From positions 1,731,001 to 1,795,000 of the forward strand of contig WPIO01000054.1 in the NCBI GenBank assembly GCA_009760855.2: 64,000 nt of DNA, read 5' to 3'. This DNA comes from Cristatella mucedo (taxonomy: Eukaryota; Bryozoa; Phylactolaemata; Cristatellidae). The notes under the pieces were generated by a model. It was not told the origin of the DNA. It ran no database searches and worked only from the letters and a program-made list of their open reading frames with translations. Numbering within the stretch: position 1 is the stretch's first letter; every line of letters begins with the position of its first letter. Positions 31,197 to 41,300 of this stretch are shown piece after piece. The position numbers and the translations under genes are program-made.

Positions 31197-31206
31197 TCTC
31201 TATAAA
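31197..31206. promoter_or_regulatory. 10-bp divergent promoter
   Basis: Only TCTCTATAAA separates the minus-strand ATG (31196) from the integrase ATG (31207). It offers TATAGAGA upstream of the minus gene and CTATAAA upstream of the plus gene. Confidence 0.5.
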
Positions 31207-32076
31207 ATGTCGTTTTTAACTCTAAATGAAAGAAAAAAATAAGGTAAATTCAATCCTGACTCAGATATAAGTCAAGTATTCAAACCAAGACCTAAGAAAA
31301 TTCCACAAGGTTTCATTAATATTGTTAAGCCTAATGAAAATCATCAAGCAGAAATTTTATACATGCCTAATGATTCTGGATATAAATATGCACTTAGTGT
31401 TATTGATGTTGCTAGCAGATTTAAAAATTTAAGATCTCTTAAAACAAAGACTTCTAAAGAAGTAAAAAAAGCAATAATAGATATTTACAATAAAGGTCCT
31501 TTGAAGCGGCCAAAGAAAATTACAGTAGATCCAGGATCAGAGTTTAAAGGTGAGTTTGCTAAAGAAATGAAAAAACATGAAACACAAATTATTGAAGGAA
31601 CTAGTAAAAAGAGTGTTGCATTAGTTGAAAGAATGAATAGAACAGTTACTGATAGAGCATTTATTGCTCAGTATGAAAAAGAAATAGAAAGTATAAATAA
31701 AGGAGAATATACTAGAAACAGAGAGTGGATTGATTATTTACCAAAGATTATTGATTATCTAAATAATAGTGTTACGAAAGCAATAGGTGAAAAACCTGTT
31801 AAAGCGATAAAAAAAGTAAAACTAAAGAAACCAAAATATCATAGAAAAGTAGGAGAACAAGAACCGTTATTAGAACTTGAAACGACTGTTAGATATTTAT
31901 TAGAACCAGGTGGAGGAGAAGATGAAAAGAGAAGAAGAGCTACAGACCCAATATGGAGTTTAACTAAACATACTATTGTTAGAATAATGGTATTGCAAGA
32001 ACAAGCTGTTAGATATTGGGTAAATGATGTTAAGAGAAGTTTTGTTAGAGAGGAATTACAAGTTGTTAAGCCTTAG
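31207..32076 (+). pseudogene. DDE integrase (retroviral-type, Polinton)
   Basis: ATG 31207. An in-frame TAA at 31240-31242 cuts it after 11 codons; the rest is open to TAG 32076, and a Met at 31363 could restart but would lose the first active-site strand. Core: HQAEILYMPNDSGYKYALSV (Glu where the first catalytic Asp is expected), KKITVDPGSEFKGEF (second Asp), KSVALVERMNRTV (Glu). The C-terminal region has RRRATDPIWSL and RSFVREELQVV. Role in the family: inserting the element into host DNA. The early stop and the D-to-E change both argue against activity. Confidence 0.85.
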
Positions 32077-32358
32077 AAGAGTCTGGACTTTCTAATGGTT
32101 CAATTATTATTTCATCGGATTCTTCTTTAGTTACTTTGTCATCGTCTAATGCATAAACAATCTTTGAAACTAAGTTATGATTTAATTGAAGAGAAGATCT
32201 TTTCCTTCTATCAATTTGTGATATTGTAATATCTATTGAGATTATCATTGTTGCTAAACTTCCTAAAACAGTTACTACATGAAAAAGGTCCTCATGTTTT
32301 GGAATATAAGTACTGGTTACTGTAATTGCAAGAGATAGTAAGATACCTATAAATTAAA
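32066..32358 (-). CDS. Small membrane-type protein
   Basis: Minus-strand frame open from about 32358 to the stop at 32066, with the only ATG at 32248. Two hydrophobic stretches: ILLSLAITVTSTYI (before the ATG) and FHVVTVLGSLATMIISIDI. An acidic C-terminus (EESDEIIIEPLESPDSS) resembles the tail of the 20308-20886 protein. Convergent with the integrase, overlapping it by 11 bp. Start unresolved; function unknown. Confidence 0.45.
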
Positions 32359-32390
32359 AACAGTATCTAATGCGTATTAGTTTAGTTAAA

Positions 32391-33357
32391 CAACCTTTAA
32401 TTCTGTACCCAGGCTGGGTTCGGTTGGCTGGGACCGGACGGCTACAGTGAGGGTTAGGGTCACCGGCTAGGCCGGGGTCAGACCTATGCATTGCCGGATG
32501 TGTGGTGACGAGAGGTCACCGGGGCTCTTGGGTACGGGAAGTTGGCCAAGTAAGTCGTGGTGTTGGAGGCTCGCGGTCTCGCCGAGTTATGCACCTGGAT
32601 TCGTGCAGGCGTGCTCCGGCGATGCTGCCACGCACGCAAGGGAACGAGTACCCAAGGCCCGAGCGGAGCTGGATAGCTCGCTCGTTGTTGACTTGTTTAT
32701 ACCGCGTTCCCCGTGTAGCGTGTTCGTGACCCCCCCCCCGTGTGTTGGCGTCTTTCGGTGGAAGCTTACGACTGTGGTAGTTATCGACTCGGACTAGTCA
32801 GCAGTTACTCAGCCAGCCGGGTTTTGGACGGCGTACGCTCGTACTGTTGGACTCGGAGTCGGTACAACGACAGGACTGCAGAAGCCGACTGACCCCAACT
32901 AACACGTTTGTTCGCGCTTGCTGCGTCATCTTGCGCTCCCATAGTGTATAATGTATAGGACCCTCCCTGTGGACTTGTTTAGTTTACCCGCTGTTGTTGG
33001 CGCATGCGTTATCATTAAGAGGTCTAACCTGACGGCCGCTTGTCTTACCCTAACTCGGAGGCATGGCGAGCGGCAGCGTGGCCGGAGTATAGCGGGGTTT
33101 GGCGGGAAACAGCCCCTGACCGCTGGAACCCGGTTACAATTCTATGATTGTCTAAAAGTATTTGATTATACTTGGTATTTGCGTATTTGGTTCGAAGGTC
33201 TGACATTGTCCTATATTAATAAAAAAAATTTTATTAATCGTATTACGTCATGTACTAAACTTAGACTGTTGGGGAATTCCTTATATATCACGTGAGTAGG
33301 AGTTATCTTGCTTTCCAAAATGGCCTCTTGCGATGAAATAGCGTTCGTTTTCGATAA
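32391..33357. other. No recognisable gene; right flank of the element
   Basis: Composition jumps to GC-rich host sequence at about 32400. A C9 run lies near 32731. Open frames of up to 114 codons show no domain or splice support. Confidence 0.5.
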
Positions 33358-34676
33358 TAATAATAATAATAATAATAATTCACTTGATAAAGCGCCCTCA
33401 GAGAACATAATCTCTCTCTATGCGCTTTAGATTTGCTGTAAAGTGAAATGCAATAGAATGGTAAGTAAAATCATGCTTGAAAAACAAACGAAATGAATAA
33501 TATGGTTAGGGGTGACATGCACAGGGTCAGCATGCAAATGTGGTTAGTGGCAGCATGCACAGTGTCAGCACTCATAAGCACATCAAAGACGAATCACAGG
33601 GACCCACTAAATGCTGTCCTAAATAGGTGTGTTTTTAGGTTTCTTTTAAATGTGGTCAGGTCAGGGGATGTTCTGACGCAGGTAGGGGGAGGGAGTTCCA
33701 GGCTTTGGGAGCATGCGAACTAAATGCACGGTCTCCAAAGGATTTGAGATTTGTACGCGGTATTTCTAGACTGTTGGATTCCGAAAAGCGGGTGGTACGA
33801 TGCTTGGCCTGATGGGGTAGTATATCTAACAGATAGGCTGGAGCCAAAGAATGAAGTGACCTAAAAGTGAGCGACAAAACCTTGAAGTCAATCCGTTGCT
33901 TGACTGGTAGCCAGAGCAGGTCGGCGAGAAGTGGAGTAATGTGGCAACTGCGACGCTCACGACAGACAAGCCTGGCTGCAGAGTTTTGCACCAGCTGCAA
34001 TCGCCTGATCGCACATGCTGGTAGGCCAGTAAGCAGTGAGTTGCAGAAGTCGAGACGAGATGTCACGAATGCATGGACCAACTTGGACGTGGTATCCTTA
34101 TCTAAACAAGCCCGAATTTTAGCAATGTTATGAAGCTGAAAATAGGCTGATTTGACTGTGGAGCTGATGTGGTCGTCTAACGAGAGGTAGCTTTGGAATA
34201 TGACACCTAGATTTCGAGCTGATTCGACAGGAGATATGCTGGCAGAGCCAATTTTGAGCGTCAGCCTTTCCAATTTCAGAATTACACTGGGTTTTCCCAT
34301 AACTAGTAAGTTAGTTTTATCATCGTTTAGTTTTATAAAAATTTGCTGCCATCCATGTGCGGATGTCATCAATGCATGCAGCAAGTGAGTTGAGAGAATT
34401 TGAGGTGCTCGAAGGGTGGGAGGGATCAAAGCAAAGGTACAACTGAGTGTCATCTGCATAGAATTGAAAGCCTACATTGTGCTTGGCAATCACATCAGCA
34501 AGATGGGGAGATAGGGATAGTGATAGTATAGATAGAGAGAGTATGAATCGTGAAAAGAACCGGACCTAGCACGGAGCCCTGAGGTACCCCATATTTCAGA
34601 ATTACCTCGGATGATCTTGGTCCATTCACGTCAATACTCTGGAGTCTCCCACTGAGATAGGACCTGAACCACTGCA
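33358..34676 (-). mobile_element. 5'-truncated L2-type LINE
   Basis: Second copy of the L2 family, highly similar to 13.4-14.7 kb. It starts (3' end) with an ATT tail and GATAAAGCGCCCTCAGAGAA. The frame 34459 to 33656 covers the RT after the YADD region (IKLNDDKTNLLVMGKPSVIL .. NSLLTGLPACAIRRLQL). Near 34500 extra GATA-rich bases interrupt it, and it ends near 34676, before the endonuclease. Confidence 0.88.
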
Positions 34677-35035
34677 GCTGACTATTAATATGGCTGCAAG
34701 GCTAATAATCAAGTCCCAGAGGTTCGAGCACGTGTCTCCTTTGCTAAAAGAGATAGGATGGATGCCGGTTGAGCAACGGGTACAGAGCAAAGTTCTTGCG
34801 CTGACCCACAAGGCCCGCCACGGCTTCACTAGCGTACGTACGCTACGTACCTAGCTGAACTGCTGCACCAGTTTCAGCCTCTTCGCTCCCTCAGGTCTTG
34901 TATGGAACAGGACATTAGCTGTTCCATTCCTCCGCTTAAAGACCGTTGGCGACAGAAGCTTTAGCTCTACAGGTCCTAGACTGTGAAACTCGCTTCCGCA
35001 ATTTTTACGAAGCAACTACTCTCCTGCTGCCGACT
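34677..35035 (+). mobile_element. LINE reverse-transcriptase C-terminal fragment, different copy
   Basis: Plus-strand translation gives NMAARLIIKSQRFEHVSPLL, then IGWMPVEQRVQSKVLALTHKA and, after frame changes, PLKDRWRQKL and a VKLASAIF segment. This is the C-terminal region seen in L2/CR1 ORFs (ARL..H..PLL..WLPV). It abuts the end of the minus-strand L2 copy. Confidence 0.65.
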
Positions 35036-36032
35036 ATGGCTCATCCTTTCCAGCCATCCTGAGCTGCTACTTCTATGCTACTCACTACCTCAACCACTCT
35101 CCTGATTCTGCTATGCTTCTCACTTTCTCTTTGTAGCGTGAGACGAAGTCTGTTGGCTACCGAATGCGTACCGAAAGCCGCTTCGGCTGTGAGTTCGCTA
35201 TACAAAACTCTCCTGCGTAGCACCCACATAGTCTTTATGGCTTTGTGGAGTTACAGACGGAGATGCATTACATTAGAGTACTAATGCTTGCCTAAGAATA
35301 CTACTCATCTGCATGTGTGTCCTTGCTGACGTGGATGACGGTTTACAGCACGGCTTACAGCAGCCCGCTGCTACTCTCAGGCTCGACGTTCGGAGCTTCG
35401 CCGCCGATTTGGCTCGCAAGCCCCAGCGCAGCTCGCGTGAGCCTCGCTTTCAACGACGCCTACACCTCAATTGCTTCCTGGCTCGAAGCCTCCAGCGAAA
35501 CTGACTGTCTACGACGTCGGACTTCGACCTGTGTGCCGCTTAAGCAAAAATTGTACACACACGCGACCTCTTCCTGGTCATTATAATTCAGTAACCGAGA
35601 ATCCCGCGATATCTCGCGAGTCATAGTCTGGCCAACGTAGCATCACGCCGCTATTTCCGAGATAGCACGCAACACGCGACGAGACTTCACAATCACTCGC
35701 CCAACAAGAAACTTTTAGAATGATGCGTTTTTTTTAATTAGAAACCATCCGCTCAATGTTTAGCACTCATGCGCACTACTAGCAAGTCGCAAAAAAAATG
35801 CCAGGCTTGCTGCAGCCGACGCCAGCCTCTCGCGCTTGCGCAACCATTTGAGGTCGAAAAATGGTTTTGGCTCGTTCAATTCGGTGCCTAAAGGCGTTCT
35901 TCTTTCGGCGGAGTCCGACCTTGACCTAGACATCCGACACGCTGCGACCGCCGCGGTACCGCTACTGGCAAGCGCCTGCCTACAGCAACCAGCCAGACCA
36001 AGTGTCGAAATCGTAGCGCTAAGTCAATGAGG
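35036..36032. other. No recognisable gene
   Basis: A 35.3-35.6 kb plus-strand frame (ASPSAARVSLAFNDAYTSI) is open for 89 codons but has no splice or domain support. Otherwise featureless. Confidence 0.45.
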
Positions 36033-38243
36033 CTAAGCAATAACCACTAGACTAGTCAAAACCAGCATAGCTCCAACGATAGCAGCGAGCGAGGTTCGTC
36101 CCAGAATGGAGACGGACAAGACGAGTTGGCTGGAAGCTGCTCCGGATGAAGTCGTCGACCGGACCGGAGCGGAAGTCGTAATTTTGGGTATTGACCTAGA
36201 ACTTGCGTACGAGCCGGCTGTGGTAGACAAAAGAACATCAATCGCCGTCTCGTTTAAAGCCCACGGAATCGTTCCCTGAAAATACGAAAGTGGTTCAGGG
36301 CACGTTTGAGATTACGCAAGCGGAAGTGTAAGTGAGCCAACTATCGACCGACTCGCGGAGACCGGCTTGCTTAAAATGGTCGATAGAATTCTCAGAGGAC
36401 ACAAACTGGAACCCGTTGCGACCGCTCGCTGTCACCGTCAGCTTGTTTACAAGGAGTCATGCCAGGTCATAGCTGTAGGAAAATCCGTATTACATTATTA
36501 GTGCGACACCGGTCTGTTGACTCTATATTTCGAAACGATCGTGCAGATATGTAGTATGTTACAGAAACTCGGGATTCGTTAGACAAAAGCACCACAGCCA
36601 AGCTGGTCCGCGCATGTGTGACATGTCCCGCCTCTATCCATGTTACTACTCGAACTTGCCCCTACCGTCTGTGCAATCACACGCTCACAGTTGGAGCAAA
36701 ACTCCTCATCTAGGCTTGCCTGTCGCGGAACAGCATATACGCTGAAGTATTACATAACTTATTGACAACCAGTACTGGCTCAACCTCAAGAAGAGAATCG
36801 ACTGTAAGATTCTGTGCGTGACTTTAAGGACGCTTCCTTGTCGTGCTCTCGCCAACCTGTGCGAGATACTTCCTAATCAAGCTTCGTACTGTACCAATCG
36901 TTCGTCTGAGCTGTGAGTCTAACCAACCTCGAATCCACTATAGAGACGATGCCTTCAATTTGTGTTCTCTCAAGGCCCAGAACGAACTGTATTCAACCAA
37001 CTTCCCTGACGTTTCGATTTCCCTGAGTTTACTAAATATGAAAGGATGATTAAGACCTACCTGATCTTCAAAAAGGTTGCTCATTCTGGATACTATCATA
37101 CCAATATGGACATATTTGGTCGGCTCATATTTGATAGCTGCAGCCAAAACGTGGGTCGTTAAAAAAGAAAGATGACAATCTGCAAGTGAATATTGCAGCA
37201 CTCTGTGGAACCATTTCTTTTTAAAATCTTCATGGCGTCTTCACCTAGAAGTGGTCTGCAGTTGGTTACCGACGTCCTAATCTGTGCTAATCTTAGTAAG
37301 AGATTGAGCTATAGCATGCAGTGGACGAAGCCAGGATTTTCTCGTAGTGGAAGACTCGCAAAATTTTCATGTAGGGGACAAGACCTTAATGTTTTTGCGT
37401 GAGCGGGGATAGACCCGCAATTTATAAAAAAAAAATTACTAGACAAAACCACGGTGTATATTCTTCGCGAACTCATCGGTGGCTCATCAAGTGGAATTCA
37501 GATAGAATTTCTTCGTCGGGGACAGGCGGGAGCATAGGAGTAGCGGAGCGATCCAGGTCGCAGTCCCGTGGTAGCCAGGGGGTGGCAGATACCCCTGCCA
37601 CCCCTTGGCTCCACCACTGATAACATATCTACGAAAGCAAACGTTGAGGCATGAATTGTAGCTATAAAGTAACTCATGACTAACTCTAAAGCCTAAAACT
37701 GCTTTTGCAGTGTCAAAGCTAGGATTACAGCCAAATTATCAGTGTTTTCGTCCTGATTGTGACTGATTGCGATAGAAGCCATCCTTGAGTTTGATTACCC
37801 TAATAAATTTACAATTTTGCCAGGGAAAGGACACACAAGGTAACCCAGTGTCTTTCACTTGTTTTCTTCAAGACCACGTGAGCATCAAATGTTTGTAAGT
37901 AGGTAGCTGTCTGAGCCAGCTGCTGCTCTGCTCAAAGTCAGAGCTAGGGTTAAATGGCAAGTAGGGAAAATATAAATAGCAATTATAAAAGTAACGACAA
38001 TAATAAGTCTTGTGTACAGCATCCTAAGAGAACTTGATCTATATCCATTCGCTTTGCAGCTTTCTGTCACTGAAGCAATAACCAACATTTAATGACAAAC
38101 AAGATATCTGCCAAGACAAGCATTAAAAAGCACGCAAGAAGCCGCTGTTGCGGCTGCTTCTATGTAGGACCCCCGTTAAGAAACAGGCACTTAATCGGCA
38201 CACGCAAGCAAAGCGCATATGAAAAAGCTAAGCTCAACGGGGT

Positions 38244-38311
<68 letters not shown>

Positions 38312-41300
38312 CATATATTTATACATACACGGTATAGATATATATGTGCGTGAATGTGTGTGCTCGAGCAATCGCGAATGTGTTAGTGAGTGCGTTCGTG
38401 CATGTGCGTGTAGAAAGAAAAAAGATCACTCTTGCTCTCTAAGTTGAGACGTACACGGTTTCACGATGCGAAATCACCCAAAAGTAGCAATATCTATCAA
38501 ATTCAATTTTCTCGTAAGATTAAATAATTAAATGATAATAAAGTAATCTAAATGCATAATAAATAAATAATATATAATAGCTAATATGATGTAATACATC
38601 ATAAACAAATAAATAATAATCATAAATGATTTTGAATTCAATTTGGTCAGAAAAAATCTGACGCTGATTGGCCTCTTCGTTAAGAGTAGGTGCGGGCATT
38701 CGCTAGTCGATCTTCGGCTAAGCTTTCTCGGAAACGGTAAATATGTGAACGTAAACCTGCTGCCACGCCTTTAGCTAAGTTTTCGACAGCTAAATGGACT
38801 TCGTGTAGCGCTAAGTGGGAAACCAACGCAGCAGTGCTGAGTACTTTGGGCTTGCTTGGATTTCGGTCTAACGAAACTACAACCGAGCGATCGCGGAATA
38901 TTTCGGCCTTTTACCGTTACAACGAAGATGTCTTCGCCTTTCACGGTGGGAATCTGCTCAAAATTCACGCTCTTGCCTTGCACTTGCACTTGAATGGGAT
39001 TTTCGCCGTTTCGTATATTCTCCAGTGCTAACCTGCAACAACAGGGCACCTGTCTGCAGCGCCTGACAAAGTAATTGCCGCTGCCGCTGCCGCTGCTGCT
39101 TCCTCAGGAGCCGAGAGTTCAAGGGTCACGTGCATTCAAGAGACGAGTGCGGTTGGCGCGCCACATACGCGAAGCAATGATGCTGCAAGGACTCTATTTT
39201 CAGTTGCGGGGGAACAGTATCTCAAGCGAGTTGATTCGCCACTATTTTTTAATAAAACTACTAATATATATTTATTATAGATATGCATATATTTGTAATT
39301 ACCAATTGATTAGTTAATTAATAGTTAATAATTGCAAGAAATTTAGCGAAATCCTTGCAATAGCCAAGACCAGCAAACCAGTGAATTTCACGAATGACAC
39401 TTTAAAGTTCTGCTTCGAGCAAACCCTAACGCGGTCAAGGTAACCGGTGTCAAAGCCGGTGTTTAAAAAAGAACAATAGCTAAACCTGCCAATCAACCTG
39501 CTTTCACGCTTGAAGATCAGTGCGGACACGCATGCTGTTCCTCTGAAGGTTCTGAACGCAGAAATGTGACTTCAAAAATTGCACCTACAATACTTTGAGC
39601 TTTGCTTGAGCTTCTCGGTCTCATCTTAACAGCAGCACTTCGCGTGCTACTGGCATTTCAATTCCCAGAACTTCGTGACTTTCTGTCGTTGCCTTCTTAC
39701 CGAGAACGTTTATGTCGAGAACTGCGTAGCGTCTTTGGAGAGTTTCCTTCTTCTTCGCGTCTCTCACTTCCCGTTAGCGTCATGCTTGCATTTTGTTCGA
39801 TCGCGGCAGCGTCGGGCGGCAGCGCTCTAACCTCTAGCCTCGGCAAAAAGTTTCTACTTGTCCATTCGAGCCGAATCTCGCTGTACTGCATCATTAAAGG
39901 TTAATTTGCATACAGCAAATAAAACAATCAGAGTGGCTGCAAAACGAACAGATAATTAAGTGGATGTATAGGTGACTAATCATTATAAAAAGATTACTTA
40001 TAACATATAATAATTATAAATAAGTAAATTGCTAAATCAGTATTATCATATACATTTATTTGCTGGATAGTATGATATACTATAATAGATATATACTTAT
40101 GAGTCCTTGTTAAGATATAAATAGAACGCCAATCTTTTCTTCGTCGACCGAATAGAGTTACGAAGAGATTGAAATTACACGACAGAAATGTGTGATGGCT
40201 GTCGCAGCAATGCTTTAAGATACATGTTGGTGAGTGATTTCTGACAGAGCCTACGATCTAGTTGGGCCGTGATAGCCGAGAAGGTGAGGTGCTCGCTCTT
40301 CACGGCCGAGGTTACGTGGGTTCGAATCCGGCAGCAGGCGAGCATTCATTGCCAACTGCAAGCGGTGGCGATAGCCTCGAAGGGTCTTCTGCCGCTATGC
40401 AATCGAGGCTGCAACATCAGCTAATGTGTACCGCGTCAAAGCGTCATCCCAGCGGGGGGGGGGGCGGTTAAGTCATCCCAGCCGGTGGGGGTGTGAGCGG
40501 TTACGTCGTCACAGTGGAAGCGCTTATGTACTCCCTGCAGCGAGGTGCCACCGTCGTCGCGTTACGCCTTTTTAATCCGGTTCCAACTGTTCGGACGAAC
40601 TTACAACTTTCAGCTGCCGTAGCGTGCGACGATACATTAAACGGGTGGCGAGGTACAGTGGCAGCGGATGCTTGTAGGACTCAAAAAAATCTTTCACGTG
40701 CGACGCGAAACTATTCCGTTCCGTTAGAGCGTCGGCCAGCAGCGACGCAACACTCGACAGAGCGTCGCGCCACAGGCACGAGCCGAGAAATCGAATCAAA
40801 CTTTTTGAATTCGGCATCTCTCTCTTGATTCGTCTGCCATTCGCTTCGCGCGCCGTTTTGCCGCCACGACAGCCTTATCAGAGCGATGGCCACTGCCGAA
40901 GCTTCGGAGAGGAGAGCGTGCCGGCGAGAGGTCGATATCGAGGTCAGCCGTAATCGGAAACGAGGCTCGCCAGTCGGGGTCGAGCTGCCGACGAAAAGTT
41001 CTCGAACGAAAGACGCGCCTTCAGGAGGGGTGCTAAGCATACATACATACATACATACATACATAGGAGATACAGGGCGGGGGTCCTTGGGCCCTTGGGG
41101 TCCTTGGGCCTTCGGGAGGGGCACGCTGAACGGCGGCGGCGAGCACGCGGGCGAGCAGCAGCAGCGCAAGCGCCGGCCAAAGGCCGCCGCCGCCCATCGT
41201 CCTCGACCTTGGGAGCTCGCTACCGTTCCATTGGGCTCCCTCTCGAGCCGCTCAGACTCGTTCCGCGAAGCTCGCGGGCGACTCACGTGAAGATGTGCGC

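Larger units (their letters stand above)
11100..32390 (+). mobile_element. Polinton/Maverick-type DNA transposon (integrated virus-like element), decaying
   Basis: The region is much more AT-rich than both flanks and is packed with short closely spaced genes. It carries the Polinton hallmark set: family B DNA polymerase, DDE integrase, adenain-like cysteine protease, A32-type packaging ATPase, double-jelly-roll-type major capsid protein and penton-like proteins. Polymerase and integrase lie at opposite ends on the same strand. Without the 2.96 kb L2 insertion the element is about 18 kb, within the usual Polinton range. Boundaries are set by composition and gene content. I compared both ends by eye and found no terminal inverted repeat, so the ends may be truncated or too diverged. 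Confidence 0.9.

Noticed and set aside
11588-31242. In-frame TAA and TAG (but not TGA) stops in core genes as a sign of reassigned stop codons
   Set aside because: TAA and TAG also serve as ordinary terminators of open genes in the same element, and the broken genes carry frameshifts as well. Decay or indel errors explain the pattern better.
10960-32410. Terminal inverted repeats of the Polinton
   Set aside because: I compared the two composition boundaries in both orientations and found no convincing match, so none is annotated. A dot-plot could find a diverged pair.
36033-36217. Last exon of the glycoprotein starting at the AG before 36217
   Set aside because: That acceptor does not fit the phase of the preceding exon; the acceptor before 36275 fits exactly and extends the same frame, so it was preferred.
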